From NCBI RefSeq assembly GCF_001905825.1, contig NZ_LIVV01000006.1:248001-312000 (forward strand): a stretch of DNA of 64,000 nt, written 5' to 3'. The stretch is from Streptomyces sp. CB02009. Lineage in GTDB: Bacteria; Actinomycetota; Actinomycetes; Streptomycetales; Streptomycetaceae. The translations under genes and the position numbers were made by a program. This document shows, piece after piece, positions 34,103 through 43,866 of this stretch; positions within the stretch are counted from its first letter, which is position 1; every line of letters starts with the position of its first letter. The notes under the pieces are model-generated. The model was not told the DNA's origin. It was given only the letters and a program-made list of their open reading frames with translations, and made no database searches.

Positions 34103-34594
34103 GAGGCGGTTGAGGTACGTCGCGGTCAGGGCGTTCATCGTCTCGCCGTGCACCTCCAGGGCCGCCCAGGTGGAGCGCTCCGCCCGCCGGACCACCGTGC
34201 ACGCCTGGTGCAGCAGCGCTGCCCCGGGCGTGCCGCCCGGCAGGATGAAGGAGCGCAGCTTCTCGAGCTGCTCGAGGAAGAGGTCGCAGTCGGCCTCCAG
34301 CTTGTCGACGTACGACTGCTCGACCCGCAGCGGCGGGTACTTCGGGTCCTCGACCACCGGGGTGCAGAGGTCCGCGCCCACGTCGAACAGGTCGTTCTGC
34401 ACCCGGACGAGGACCTTCACGACCTCCGCGTCGAGCTGTCCGAGGGCGATCGCCGTACCGATGGCGGCGTTGGCCTCGTTGGCGTCGGCGTAGGCGGAGA
34501 TCCGCAGATCCGTCTTGGCGGTCCTGCTCATGTCGCCGAGGGCCGTGGTGCCCTGGTCGCCGGTACGGGTGTAGATGCGCGTCAGATTGACCAT
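34022..34594 (-). CDS. Cob(I)alamin adenosyltransferase (PduO type)
   Basis: 190 residues. It moves the adenosyl group of ATP onto cob(I)alamin, making coenzyme B12. Seen: the ATP loop TRTGDQGTTALGDMSR (about 9-24), DANEANAAIGTAIAL, FILPGGTPGAALLHQACTVVRRAER (adenine/phosphate pocket), and LNRLSDLLFILAR. Trimeric family of normal length. Methylmalonyl-CoA epimerase and MeaB lie 20 kb away in this window, so methylmalonyl-CoA mutase is a likely consumer. It converges on and overlaps the membrane protein gene by 81 nt. Confidence 0.93.
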   Translation of the reverse strand: MVNLTRIYTRTGDQGTTALGDMSRTAKTDLRISAYADANEANAAIGTAIALGQLDAEVVKVLVRVQNDLFDVGADLCTPVVEDPKYPPLRVEQSYVDKLEADCDLFLEQLEKLRSFILPGGTPGAALLHQACTVVRRAERSTWAALEVHGETMNALTATYLNRLSDLLFILARTANKEVGDVLWVPGGDR

Positions 34595-34607
34595 GCGGCC
34601 AGCCTAG

Positions 34608-35359
34608 TTAGGCGACGGCCCGCTGGAAGGTCCGTGTGCCGACCGTCACGGCGAGCGCGGCGGTGCCGAGGGCGACGAGCACCCCGTACAGCAGCGTGGG
34701 TGTCGTGTAGTGCCCGATGTACGCCTCCCGGACCGCGTCCACCAGATGGCGGAACGGCATCAGGCGCGAGAGGACGTCCAGCCAGCCGGGGGCGAGGGTC
34801 ATCGGCAGCATCAGGCCCGACAGCAGCATCGCCGGCATCGCGAGCGTGTTGATCGCGGGGCCGAACTCCTGCGGGGTGCGCAGCTTCAGGGCCAGCGCGT
34901 ACGAGAGCGAGGCCAGCGCCACCGAGAGCAGCGCCACGAAGCCGAAGCCGATGAGGATGCCGGGCAGCGGCGCCCTGAGGCCCATGGGGAGGGCGGCCAG
35001 GACGAGCAGCACCGCCTGGAAGACGAAGAGCGCGGCGTCCCGCAGGACCCGGCCGAGCAGCAGGGCGAGCCGGCTCACCGGGGTGACCCGCATCCGGTCG
35101 AAGACGCCCCAGTGTTCTTCTCCATGGTGATCGAGAAGCCGGCGAACGAGGCTCCGAAGAGGCCGAGTTGGAGCAGGAGTCCGGGGACGAGGATCTGCCA
35201 GGAGTCGCCCTCGGCGCCGAGCGGCAGCCCGGTGAGCAGCGGCCCGAAGAGCAGCAGGTAGAGCAGCGGCATCAGGGCGCCGAAGAAGATCTGGAACGGG
35301 GAGCGCAGGGTCTGGCGGGCGTAGCGCCCGAAGAGGAGCGCGGTGTCGTGGAGAAGCAT
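34608..35359 (-). pseudogene. ABC-2 type permease (daunorubicin-resistance type), frameshifted
   Basis: The first part (35359-about 35115) reads MLLHDTALLFGRYARQTLRS, three hydrophobic stretches and SITMEKN, then drifts into non-homologous ASSTGCGSPR and stops at 35075. The rest (about 35112-34608) continues in another frame as VFDRMRVTPVSRLALLLGRVLRD and four more helices. In the family the two parts are one sequence with RMRVTPVSR directly after an acidic EK/ER segment, so one base has been lost or gained near 35115 (in GAGAAGAACACTGGGG). Either a real null mutation or a sequencing error. It pairs with the damaged ATPase upstream. Confidence 0.75.
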
Positions 35360-35411
35360 CGGATGTCCTGAGGACGTGAGGGGACCGGGAGGTCCCGGGC
35401 GGCTACGGGGG

Positions 35412-36176
<765 letters not shown>

Positions 36177-36653
36177 GACAAGGAGGACCTCTTCCTCGAC
36201 CGGATGGACGGCGTCACCCAGCGCCTGGCCCGCGCGATCCGCGGCCGCGACCGGGGGGAGTCCGCCGCCCAGGCCGTCCTGCGGGAACTCCGCCAGGACA
36301 TCGGGGCCGTGTCACCCGCGTACGGGCTCATGGACGGCTTCGACGCCTTCATGAACGTCATCGAGCACGCCCCCACCCTCAAGGCCCGGCTCTTCCACGT
36401 CCAGCAGCAGGTCCAGGGCGCCGTCGTCGCCACCCTCCGCGAGGAGACCGGCGCCGGCGCCGACGACCCGCTGCCGCTGCTCGTCGGCGGACAGCTCGCC
36501 TGGATCGAGAGCACCGTCGTCGGCCACATCACCCGCGCGATGACCGACGGCGGCAGGGCGACCGCCGTCTCCCGCGAGGCGCTCGTCCTCCTCGACGAGA
36601 TCGAGGAGCTGCTGAGCGAGAAGGTGCTGAACTACGCGGTACGCGAGGGCTGA
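36177..36653 (+). pseudogene. TetR-family regulator remnant lacking the HTH domain
   Basis: The sequence begins inside the family motif that ends the TetR DNA-binding domain (normally HFPTKEDLF; here DKEDLFLDRMDG) and then runs through a complete ligand-binding half: LARAIRGRDRG, LMDGFDAFMNVIEHAPTLKARLFHVQQQ and LLDEIEELLSEKVLNYAVREG. About 50 N-terminal residues including the helix-turn-helix are missing. Upstream bases belong to the divergent ABC ATPase. Translation could begin at ATG 36204, but the product could not bind DNA. This is most easily explained by a deletion that joined two divergent genes. Confidence 0.75.
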
Positions 36654-36859
36654 GAAGCGCCACCGGCCCGACCGCCACCCCGCTGGACCTACCCCCTGAG
36701 GGTATGCCGCGACCCCGGAGGCGCCCGAACGGGGTGCTGCGAGTGTGACGTCCGTCAAACAGGGCGTGACGCGCATTACTTCACGGTCACATGACGGCTC
36801 CCGACCGCTAATCTCCGCCGGAGAGCCAGAAGTGAACAGGCGTTAAGGGGTGGAACATC

Positions 36860-37708
36860 GTGGCCAGGAAGCTCGCCGTCATCGGGGCCGGACTCATGGG
36901 ATCCGGCATCGCACAGGTCTCGGCACAGGCGGGCTGGGACGTCGTCCTGCGTGACGTCACCGACGCCGCCCTCACCCGGGGCACCGACGGCATCAAGGCG
37001 TCGTACGACCGGTTCGTCGCGAAGGGCAAGCTGGACGCCGCCGACGCCGAGGCCGCGCTCGGCCGCATCACCGCCACCACGGAGCTCGACGCCGTCGCCG
37101 ACGCCGACATCGTCGTCGAGGCCGTCTTCGAGAACCTCGACGTCAAGCACGAGATCTTCCGCTCGCTCGACAAGATCGCCAAGGACGGCGCGGTCCTCGC
37201 CTCCAACACCTCCGCGATCCCGATCACCAAGATCGCCGCGGTGACCGGCCGCCCCGAGTCCGTCGTCGGCGTCCACTTCTTCTCGCCGGTCCCCATGATG
37301 CAGCTCGTCGAGCTCGTCCGCGGCTACAAGACCAGCGACGAGACCCTCGCCACCGCACGGGAGTTCGCCGAGTCCGTCGGCAAGACCTGCATCGTCGTCA
37401 ACCGCGACGTGGCCGGCTTCGTCACCACCCGCCTCATCTCGGCCCTCGTCGTCGAGGCGGCCAAGCTCCAGGAGTCCGGCGTCGCCACCGCCGAGGACAT
37501 CGACATCGCCTGCAAGCTCGGCTTCGGCCACGCCATGGGGCCGCTCGCCACCGCCGACCTCACCGGCATCGACATCCTGGTCAACGCGGCCAACAACATC
37601 TACACCGAGTCCCAGGACGAGAAGTTCGCGGTGCCCGAGCTGATGCGCCGGATGGTGGACGCGGGTGACATCGGCCGCAAGAGCGGGCAGGGCTTCTACA
37701 AGTACTGA
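36860..37708 (+). CDS. 3-hydroxybutyryl-CoA dehydrogenase
   Basis: 282 residues, GTG start at 36860 with AAGGGGTGGA upstream. NAD(P)-dependent oxidation/reduction of acetoacetyl-CoA and 3-hydroxybutyryl-CoA. Seen: Rossmann motif VIGAGLMGSGIAQVSAQAGW (about 6-25), ASNTSAIPIT, the HAD signature GVHFFSPVPMMQLVELV with catalytic His, DVAGFVTTRLIS, and C-terminal GRKSGQGFYKY. Short monofunctional type (about 280 residues). Together with the thiolase at 54.7 kb it forms C4-CoA steps feeding butyryl-CoA or ethylmalonyl-CoA routes (inference). Confidence 0.94.
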   Translation: MARKLAVIGAGLMGSGIAQVSAQAGWDVVLRDVTDAALTRGTDGIKASYDRFVAKGKLDAADAEAALGRITATTELDAVADADIVVEAVFENLDVKHEIFRSLDKIAKDGAVLASNTSAIPITKIAAVTGRPESVVGVHFFSPVPMMQLVELVRGYKTSDETLATAREFAESVGKTCIVVNRDVAGFVTTRLISALVVEAAKLQESGVATAEDIDIACKLGFGHAMGPLATADLTGIDILVNAANNIYTESQDEKFAVPELMRRMVDAGDIGRKSGQGFYKY

Positions 37709-37834
37709 GCCGGACCCGCCACCCCGCCTCACCCCGTGGGGTGAATTTCGGTATCGGTTCGCTGACAAGGCGCAACGTATCTGCCGGTGCGGCAGTCAGT
37801 TGTTGCGAAGACGGAGCACTCTCGGGGAGCGCAT

Positions 37835-38158
37835 ATGCACATCAGGGGCGACCATGTCGAGCTGGTCGTCGGGGGCCGCCTCGACGTCCGGAGCGCGGCG
37901 GACGCCCGTACGGTCCTGCACTCGGCCGTCGACGACGGCGTCGGCGACCTGGTGCTCGACCTGACCGGCCTCGACTCCTGGGACGCGACCGGACTCGGCG
38001 TCATCATGGGCGCCCACCGGCGCGCCGGCCGCTGCGGCCGACGGCTCGTCCTGCGCGGGGTGCCGCCCCAGATGCAGCGGCTGCTCGTCGCCACCAAGCT
38101 GCACCGCATCCTCGCCATCGAGGGCGGCCTCGCGCTGGAGTCCCTGCCCCGGGTGTGA
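37835..38158 (+). CDS. STAS-domain protein (anti-sigma-factor antagonist type)
   Basis: 107 residues from the ATG at 37835 (GGGGAGC upstream). A single STAS fold: HVELVVGGRLDVRSAADART, LVLDLTGLDSWDATGLGVIMGAHRRAGRCGR in order. In classical antagonists the phosphorylated Ser lies in D-S-S/T-G; here the segment is SWDATGLGV, with Thr at the expected site. It may be controlled by a Ser/Thr kinase anti-sigma factor, but none is adjacent. Lone gene with about 125 bp of upstream sequence. Confidence 0.85.
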   Translation: MHIRGDHVELVVGGRLDVRSAADARTVLHSAVDDGVGDLVLDLTGLDSWDATGLGVIMGAHRRAGRCGRRLVLRGVPPQMQRLLVATKLHRILAIEGGLALESLPRV

Positions 38159-38362
38159 CCGCGGGACGACCAGCGGCGGCGCGTCTGTGAAGCAGCTGTG
38201 TGAACCAGGCGTCACGCTCAATCCTCACAAGACCGTGACGACTGGGTCTCCTGGGCACCCCACCTGTTCCCGAGCGCCTGACCACGGTCTAGGGTTCGGT
38301 CGCCTGCACATTGACGGACCCACCCGGCGGGCACCGGACACCGCTTCTTGGGGGCTTGGACC

Positions 38363-41062
38363 ATGGACCCGATCAACCGGGGGCCGGAGGAGTACGGACA
38401 CGACGGCGAGGGCGACGACGCCCGCCAGGGCCGCGGCACCCCCGCCCCGGCCCCCGCACCCGCGCGTGCCCGCGTCGTCCGGCTCGTCTCCGGCGACCTG
38501 CTCGTCACCGTCAACCCGGTCGACGGCAGCGAGATCGAACCCTGCCCGCCCGGCCACGAACCCTCGGCCCCCCGCCCCCGCACCGCCGAGGAACGCGCCG
38601 AGGCCGCCCGCGCCGCCGCCCCGCCCGTACCGCCCGGCCCCGCCGCGCCCACGCTGCCCCTCCTCGAACGCAAGGAACAGCGCGAGCGCCTCGTCGGCAT
38701 CCTCGGCCGCGGCCGCTCCGCCCGCCTGAGCGGACCCGCCGGATCCGGCCGCACCGCCCTCCTCGACGCCGTCGCCGCCGACTGCGCCGACCTCGCGCCC
38801 GACGGAGTCGTCCGGCTCTCCGGCCACCACCGCACCCCCGCCGAACTCCTCCACGAGCTGTTCGCCGCCGTCCGGCACGCCCCGGACCACCGGCCCGGCA
38901 AGGCCGCGCTTCACGAACGGCTCCGCGAGATCGGCGCCGTCGTGGTCGTCGACGACCTGGAGTTCGGCGGCGCCGCCCTCGACGAGTTCCTGGCCGCAGC
39001 CCCCGAATGCGCCTTCCTGCTCGCCGCGGGACCCGACACCCCCGCCCCCTCCGCCGACTCCCACGTCGAGGACCTCCACCTCGCCGGACTCGGCCGGGGC
39101 GCCGCGCTCAAGCTCTTGGAGAGCGCCGTCGGCCGCACCCTCACCGACGACGAGGCCAACTGGGCCGGCGACCTCTGGTTCGAGTCCGAGGGCCTGCCCC
39201 TCCGCTTCGTCCAGGCCGGCGCCCTGCTCCGCCAGCGCGACCGGCTCCGCGTCACCCCCGCCGAGTTCGACGCCTTCGGCGCCCTCGAGGAGGCCTTCGG
39301 GCCCACCGACCCCGAAGCGGCCGCGGCCGCCGCCGCGGCGGCCTTCGACGGAGTCGACGACCCCGACGTCGAACTGCGCGAGATACCCCTGCCCAGCCTC
39401 GGCGAGGGCGCCGCGCCCGCCGCGCTGCTCGCCTCCCGCCTCAGCCGCTCCGCCCAGACGGCGCTGCGCTTCGCCGTCGCCCTCGGCGGCGAGGTCCCGC
39501 ACCAGGCCCATCTGCCGGCCCTCGTCGGCGACACCCACGCCGACGCCGCCCTCGGAGAACTGCGGGCCTGCGGCCTGCTCTCCCCGGTCGGACCCCGCTA
39601 CCGGCTGGCCGCCGGGGTCCTCACCCAGCTCCTCGCCCAGGGGTACGAGCCCGAGCACGCGGCCGCCGACCGCGCCCACACCGTCGCCCAGCACTACGCC
39701 TGGTGGGCCGCCCACCCCTCCGTCACCCCCGAGCGGGCCGCCGCCGAGTCCGACGCCCTGCTCGCCGCGCTGTCCGTGCTCGTCGCCGGCACCGGAGGCG
39801 ACCCCGACACGGAGGCCGAGCACCGCGCCACCGCCGTCCTCCTCGCCCGCGCCGCCGCGCCCGCCTTCGCGGCGGGACTGCACTGGGGGGCCTGGGAGCG
39901 TGCGCTGCGCGCCGGACAGGAGGCCGCCCGGCTCACCGGCGAGGTCGCCGAGGAGGCCTACTTCCACCACGAGCTCGGTGTCCTGGCGCTGTGCGCCGGA
40001 AACCTGGAGCGGGCCCGGGCGGAGCTGGAGGCCTCCATCGGCATGCGGGGCGTGCTCGCCGACAAGCGCGGCACCGTCGCGGGACGCCGGGCCCTCGCCC
40101 TGGTCGCCGACCTCTCCGGGGAGCACACCGCCCCGGCCGCGACCCGCGCCGAGGAGCCCGTCTCGCCGCCCCGCGGCATCCCCTCCCTGCGCGGTCCCGG
40201 ACGCAGACCCGCCGCCGATCCCTTCCCCGTGCCTCCGCCGGCCGGAGCCGCCGGAGCCATGGGGGCCGCGGCCCCGGCCCCGCTGCCCGGGGGACCCGGT
40301 CGCGGCCTGGCGAAGTCCCCGATGCCGGCGTTCCCCGACTTCGCCGACGAGGGCCCGACGCTCATCACCCGCCCCGACACCGAGAAGGGCTCCGGCCGCC
40401 CGAGCCTCAGGGGCGGCATCGTCAACGGCGCGCGCCGCAACCTCGCCGCCGTCGGCGCGGGCGCCCTCCTCGTCGCCGTCCTCGGCACCGTCGTGACCCT
40501 CGGCGCCACCTCGGGCAACGGCGAGGACCCGGCCACCAACCACGTCACCTCCGACAGCACGGCCACCGACGACACCACCGACGACGGCATCGACGGCGAG
40601 GAGCAGCCGGCCGAGGGCGAGACGGGCGAGCCCGGCAGGACCGGGGACGCCACCGGCTCCGGCTCCCCGAGCCCCTCCGCCTCCGGGAGCTCCGCCACGT
40701 CGAACCCGAGGGACCCGTCGAGCTCGGGCACCCCGGACACCTCGGGCACCCCGTCGTCCTCGGACGACCCGTCCACCACGGCGGCCCCCACGGAGACGAC
40801 GGGACCGCCGCCGAGTTCGACCACCCGGCCGCCGCGCCCGACGACCTCGGGCCCGAAGCCGCCGACGAGCACGTCGAAGCCCCCGACGCCGACGGAGACC
40901 TCGGATCCGCCGACGGAGACACCCACCACCGAGCCGCCGACCACGGGCCCGACGCCGTCCGGATCCGCCAGCGAGGAGAACAGCCCCAGCATCTCCGCGT
41001 CCTCGTCCCTCGGCGGCCCGCCCGCCGCGGACGGGACCACCGGCTCCCCGACGCCCGCCTGA
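38363..41062 (+). CDS. Large P-loop ATPase with single membrane helix and Ser/Thr/Pro-rich outer tail
   Basis: 899 residues from the ATG at 38363. N-terminal Pro/Ala linker (about 20-105) containing VVRLVSGDLLVTVNPVDGSEIEPC in sequence; AAA/STAND-like ATPase (about 108-360) with P-loop SGPAGSGRTALLD (about 123-133, Arg in place of the usual Lys) and Walker B AVVVVDDLEF (about 193); winged-helix/helical region (about 365-470); TPR-like helices (about 520-590, AYFHHELGVLALCAGNLERARAELEA in order); disordered Pro/Gly segment; one membrane helix (about 693-716); then ~180 residues rich in S, T, P, G, likely outside the cell. The architecture recalls a STAND signal ATPase coupled to the envelope. 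Function unknown; it lies alone between the STAS gene and nucS. Confidence 0.75.
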   Translation: MDPINRGPEEYGHDGEGDDARQGRGTPAPAPAPARARVVRLVSGDLLVTVNPVDGSEIEPCPPGHEPSAPRPRTAEERAEAARAAAPPVPPGPAAPTLPLLERKEQRERLVGILGRGRSARLSGPAGSGRTALLDAVAADCADLAPDGVVRLSGHHRTPAELLHELFAAVRHAPDHRPGKAALHERLREIGAVVVVDDLEFGGAALDEFLAAAPECAFLLAAGPDTPAPSADSHVEDLHLAGLGRGAALKLLESAVGRTLTDDEANWAGDLWFESEGLPLRFVQAGALLRQRDRLRVTPAEFDAFGALEEAFGPTDPEAAAAAAAAAFDGVDDPDVELREIPLPSLGEGAAPAALLASRLSRSAQTALRFAVALGGEVPHQAHLPALVGDTHADAALGELRACGLLSPVGPRYRLAAGVLTQLLAQGYEPEHAAADRAHTVAQHYAWWAAHPSVTPERAAAESDALLAALSVLVAGTGGDPDTEAEHRATAVLLARAAAPAFAAGLHWGAWERALRAGQEAARLTGEVAEEAYFHHELGVLALCAGNLERARAELEASIGMRGVLADKRGTVAGRRALALVADLSGEHTAPAATRAEEPVSPPRGIPSLRGPGRRPAADPFPVPPPAGAAGAMGAAAPAPLPGGPGRGLAKSPMPAFPDFADEGPTLITRPDTEKGSGRPSLRGGIVNGARRNLAAVGAGALLVAVLGTVVTLGATSGNGEDPATNHVTSDSTATDDTTDDGIDGEEQPAEGETGEPGRTGDATGSGSPSPSASGSSATSNPRDPSSSGTPDTSGTPSSSDDPSTTAAPTETTGPPPSSTTRPPRPTTSGPKPPTSTSKPPTPTETSDPPTETPTTEPPTTGPTPSGSASEENSPSISASSSLGGPPAADGTTGSPTPA

Positions 41063-41099
41063 CGGAGTCACGGAGCCCGGGCGCGGAGACGTACGGAGA

Positions 41100-41144
41100 C
41101 GGGGACGGCCCCGGGCGCGTTCACCGCACCCGGGGCCGTCCCCG
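41100..41144. terminator. Shared terminator of convergent ATPase gene and nucS
   Basis: CGGGGACGGCCCCGGG and CCCGGGGCCGTCCCCG pair perfectly over 16 bp around a 13-nt loop, midway between the two converging stop codons. Confidence 0.75.
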
Positions 41145-41162
41145 TACCGCCGTCGCCGTCCG

Positions 41163-41834
41163 CTAGAACAGCCGCAGCTTGTCGTCCTCGATGCCCCGCA
41201 TCGCGTCGTAGTCCAGGACCACGCAACTGATCCCGCGGTCCGTCGCGAGGACCCGGGCCTGCGGCTTGATCTCCTGCGCCGCGAAGACGCCCCGCACCGG
41301 GGCGAGGTGCGGATCGCGGTTGAGCAGCTCCAGGTAGCGGGTCAGCTGCTCGACGCCGTCGATCTCGCCGCGCCGCTTGATCTCGACCGCGACCGTCGCG
41401 CCGTCCGAGTCCCGGCAGAGGATGTCCACCGGGCCGATCGCGGTCGGGTACTCGCGGCGGATCAGGGTGTAGCCCTCGCCGAGGGTCTCGATGCGGTCGG
41501 CGAGCAGCTCCTGGAGGTGCGCCTCGACGCCGTCCTTGATGAGACCCGGGTCCACGCCCAGTTCGTGCGAGGAGTCGTGGAGGATCTCCTCCATCGTGAT
41601 GATCAGTTTCTCGCCCGCTTTGTTGATCACGGTCCAGACGCCCGCCTCGCCGTCCGCGCCCTCCTTGAGGGTGCAGGGCGGGGACATCCAGTTGAGCGGT
41701 TTGTACGCCCGGTCGTCCGCGTGGATGGAGACACTGCCGTCTGCCTTGATGAGGATCAGACGGGGCGCGGAGGGCAGGTGGGCCGTGAGCCGGCCCGCGT
41801 AGTCCACGGAGCAACGGGCAATGACGAGACGCAT
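41163..41834 (-). CDS. nucS: Mismatch-specific endonuclease NucS (EndoMS)
   Basis: 223 residues from the ATG at 41834 (MRLVIARCSVDYAGRL, the family N-terminus; the frame is open further upstream but not conserved). NucS cuts both strands at G-T, G-G and T-T mismatches and replaces MutS/MutL in actinobacteria. N-terminal dimerisation domain (about 1-105) with LILIKADGSVSIHADDRAYKPLNWM in order; C-terminal nuclease (about 125-223) with IGPVDILCRD and VAVEIKRRGEIDGVEQLTRYLELL, giving the D-ExK catalytic set. The C-terminal LRLF is the usual clamp-binding end. Monocistronic. Confidence 0.96.
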   Translation of the reverse strand: MRLVIARCSVDYAGRLTAHLPSAPRLILIKADGSVSIHADDRAYKPLNWMSPPCTLKEGADGEAGVWTVINKAGEKLIITMEEILHDSSHELGVDPGLIKDGVEAHLQELLADRIETLGEGYTLIRREYPTAIGPVDILCRDSDGATVAVEIKRRGEIDGVEQLTRYLELLNRDPHLAPVRGVFAAQEIKPQARVLATDRGISCVVLDYDAMRGIEDDKLRLF

Positions 41835-42084
41835 GGTCGGCAACGCTACAAGACGGGCGCTCTTCCGCGCGATTCGGGCATCACCCGGACCCCCTCCGGG
41901 CATGATCCTGAGCCGAACACCCGTCGGTTATCAGCCGGTTGTGTTCCCCATCTCCTGGTGCGTGCAGGACTGCGCGCTTACCGTGGAAGCTGGAGGTCGT
42001 CGTCCGTGCACGCTGCGTGGCGGGCGGCCCGGCCTTCGCCCCTGCCCGCAAGACCCCGTCCGCGGGGTCGCGAGAGGAGAACCC

Positions 42085-42477
42085 ATGTCGCTCGACGTCT
42101 CACCGGCACTGTTGGAACAGGCCGAGCGAGGCGAGGTCGACGAAGCCGACTTCGTCGACTGCGTCCGGACCTCCCTGCCCTACGCATGGGAGATGATCAG
42201 TTCTCTGGTGGCCCAGCTGAAGGTCGACGGCGGAGAGTTCGCCGACAACCAGACGCCGCCGCCGAATGAGCAGGCACGTGGTCAACTGCTGCGCGCGCTC
42301 GCGAGCGACGCCATTCGTGGTGCGCTGCAGCGGCATTTCGGGGTGCGTCTCGCCTTCCAGAACTGCCACCGGGTGGCGGTCTTCCCGCTGGACCCGTCGG
42401 TGGACGAGCGGCTCGCCCGCTTCACGTCCGTCCGGGGGCAGCTGCTGAACCAGTCGCCGGAACTGCGCGACTGCTGA
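42085..42477 (+). CDS. SCO5389-family protein
   Basis: 130 residues, ATG at 42085 with GAGGAG upstream. Small acidic helical protein: MSLDVSPALLEQAERGEVDEADFVDCVRTSLPYAWEMIS region, a Gln/Pro-rich loop (DNQTPPPNEQARG), then LRALASDAIRGALQRHFG and RLAFQNCHRVAVFPLD. The family is conserved in Streptomyces next to nucS and has no known function. No membrane segment, no metal motif. Divergent from nucS with 250 bp between, so it has its own promoter. Confidence 0.85.
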   Translation: MSLDVSPALLEQAERGEVDEADFVDCVRTSLPYAWEMISSLVAQLKVDGGEFADNQTPPPNEQARGQLLRALASDAIRGALQRHFGVRLAFQNCHRVAVFPLDPSVDERLARFTSVRGQLLNQSPELRDC

Positions 42478-42483
42478 GACATG

Positions 42484-42565
42484 GTGCTGCCGCTCCGCAT
42501 CGCGGGAGACGCGATCGATGCGTGTCGACGCGCATCGCCGCGCGGAGATGCCGGAGCGGCAGCAC
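42484..42565. terminator. Compound hairpin after SCO5389-family gene
   Basis: GTGCTGCCGCTCC (42484-42496) pairs with GGAGCGGCAGCAC (42553-42565); the loop holds a second stem CGATGCG/CGCATCG. It lies between converging genes and may serve both. Confidence 0.65.
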
Positions 42566-42632
42566 GGTCCGCCCCGAGTCCGTACGGTGCGCTCTTCCGT
42601 CCGTACGGTCGGAGGGAGCGGTGACCGCACGG

Positions 42633-43667
42633 TCAGACGAGCAGCGGCAGGACCTCCGCGCCGAGCCGCCGCACGTTCTCCTCGGTCGAGGCGAGGTCGC
42701 CCGTGCCCTCGGCGAGCAGGGCGAAGCGGGTGATGCCCGTGCGCTCGGCCGTCGCCGCCAGCCGGTCCGCCGCGTGCCGCGGGGTGCCCACCGGGTGCAG
42801 GCCGCACAGCAGCTCCGTGTACGCCACGGGGTCCCGCATCGCCCGGTGCCGGTCGTCGACCGTCACATGAGCGTCGAGGCCCTGCTTCAGCCAGCCCGGC
42901 ATCGCCTTCACCAGTGCCTCGGCCGCGTCCGCCGCCCGGTCCGCGAGCTGGGCCACGCCCGCCGAGACGTGCTGGGAACCGATCCGCGCGATCTCGTCGG
43001 GGTCCCGCCCGGCCTCCCGCGCGGCGCGCGTCCAGGCCGTGACCATCTCGGCCTTCTCCTCGTCGCCGCAGTGCATCCCGAGCAGCATCGGCAGGCCCCG
43101 CTCGGCGGCCAGTCGCACGCTCTTCGGCGACGTGCAGGCCACCACGACCTCCGGGGCCGGGTCCCCGCCGATCAGCTCGTCGGCGCGGGGCACCACCGGT
43201 ACCTCACGGAAGGCGAATCGTTCTCCCTCGGCGCCCACACGGGGCTCGGAGAGCCAGCGCAGCAGCAGGTCGAGCGATGCGGGGAAGCCGTTCTCGTACG
43301 CGTCGAGACCCGCGCCGAAGACCTCCAGGTCGACCCAGGGCCCGCCGCGGCCCACCCCGAGGGTGAACCTGCCGCCCGAGGTGAGGTGCAGCAGCGCCGC
43401 CTGCTCGCCCAGGGCGACCGGGTGGACGTTCGGCAGCACGCTCACCGCCGTGCCCACCCGCAGCCTCCGTGTGCGGCCCAGGAGCAGCGCGGCCAGTGTC
43501 ACGGCCGAGGGGCAGACCCCGTACGGCACGAAGTGGTGCTCGGCCAGCCAGACCGAGTCGAGGCCCGCCTCCTCGGCGACCTCGGCGGTCCGCACCGCCC
43601 GGTGCAGGGCCTCTCCTTGTCCCTGGCCCGGGAACTGGGCTGCCAGAACGAACGTACCCACGCGCAT
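42633..43667 (-). CDS. LLM-class (luciferase-like) flavin/F420 oxidoreductase
   Basis: 344 residues from the ATG at 43667 (MRVGTFVLAAQFPGQG). A TIM-barrel oxidoreductase of the bacterial luciferase superfamily. Seen: AEVAEEAGLDSVWLAEHHFVPYG (luciferase-type EHH), VGTAVSVLPNVHPVALGEQAALL, SGGRFTLGVGRGG, and VGTPRHAADRLAATAERTGI. Cofactor (FMN or F420) and substrate cannot be told from sequence. It is divergent from the small Cys-rich gene, with about 200 bp between containing TGGCA...TGCCA (43713-43736) as a possible operator. Confidence 0.85.
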   Translation of the reverse strand: MRVGTFVLAAQFPGQGQGEALHRAVRTAEVAEEAGLDSVWLAEHHFVPYGVCPSAVTLAALLLGRTRRLRVGTAVSVLPNVHPVALGEQAALLHLTSGGRFTLGVGRGGPWVDLEVFGAGLDAYENGFPASLDLLLRWLSEPRVGAEGERFAFREVPVVPRADELIGGDPAPEVVVACTSPKSVRLAAERGLPMLLGMHCGDEEKAEMVTAWTRAAREAGRDPDEIARIGSQHVSAGVAQLADRAADAAEALVKAMPGWLKQGLDAHVTVDDRHRAMRDPVAYTELLCGLHPVGTPRHAADRLAATAERTGITRFALLAEGTGDLASTEENVRRLGAEVLPLLV

Positions 43668-43866
43668 CGCCTTGTGCCTCCTCTGCGGCCGACGCGTAAC
43701 TCCCCTCGCACTGGCACCAACGTCTGACACGTGCCAAAGGCAACGGCCGTTCATGAAGTTCTTGCGATTTTCGGCTAAGCCGCCGCGGTCGGGGCCCGGG
43801 GCACCGCATCGCGGCCCGTAGGCTTGAGGGAACGGTCCGTGTTCCCAGACCCCGTGAGGTGTGCCC

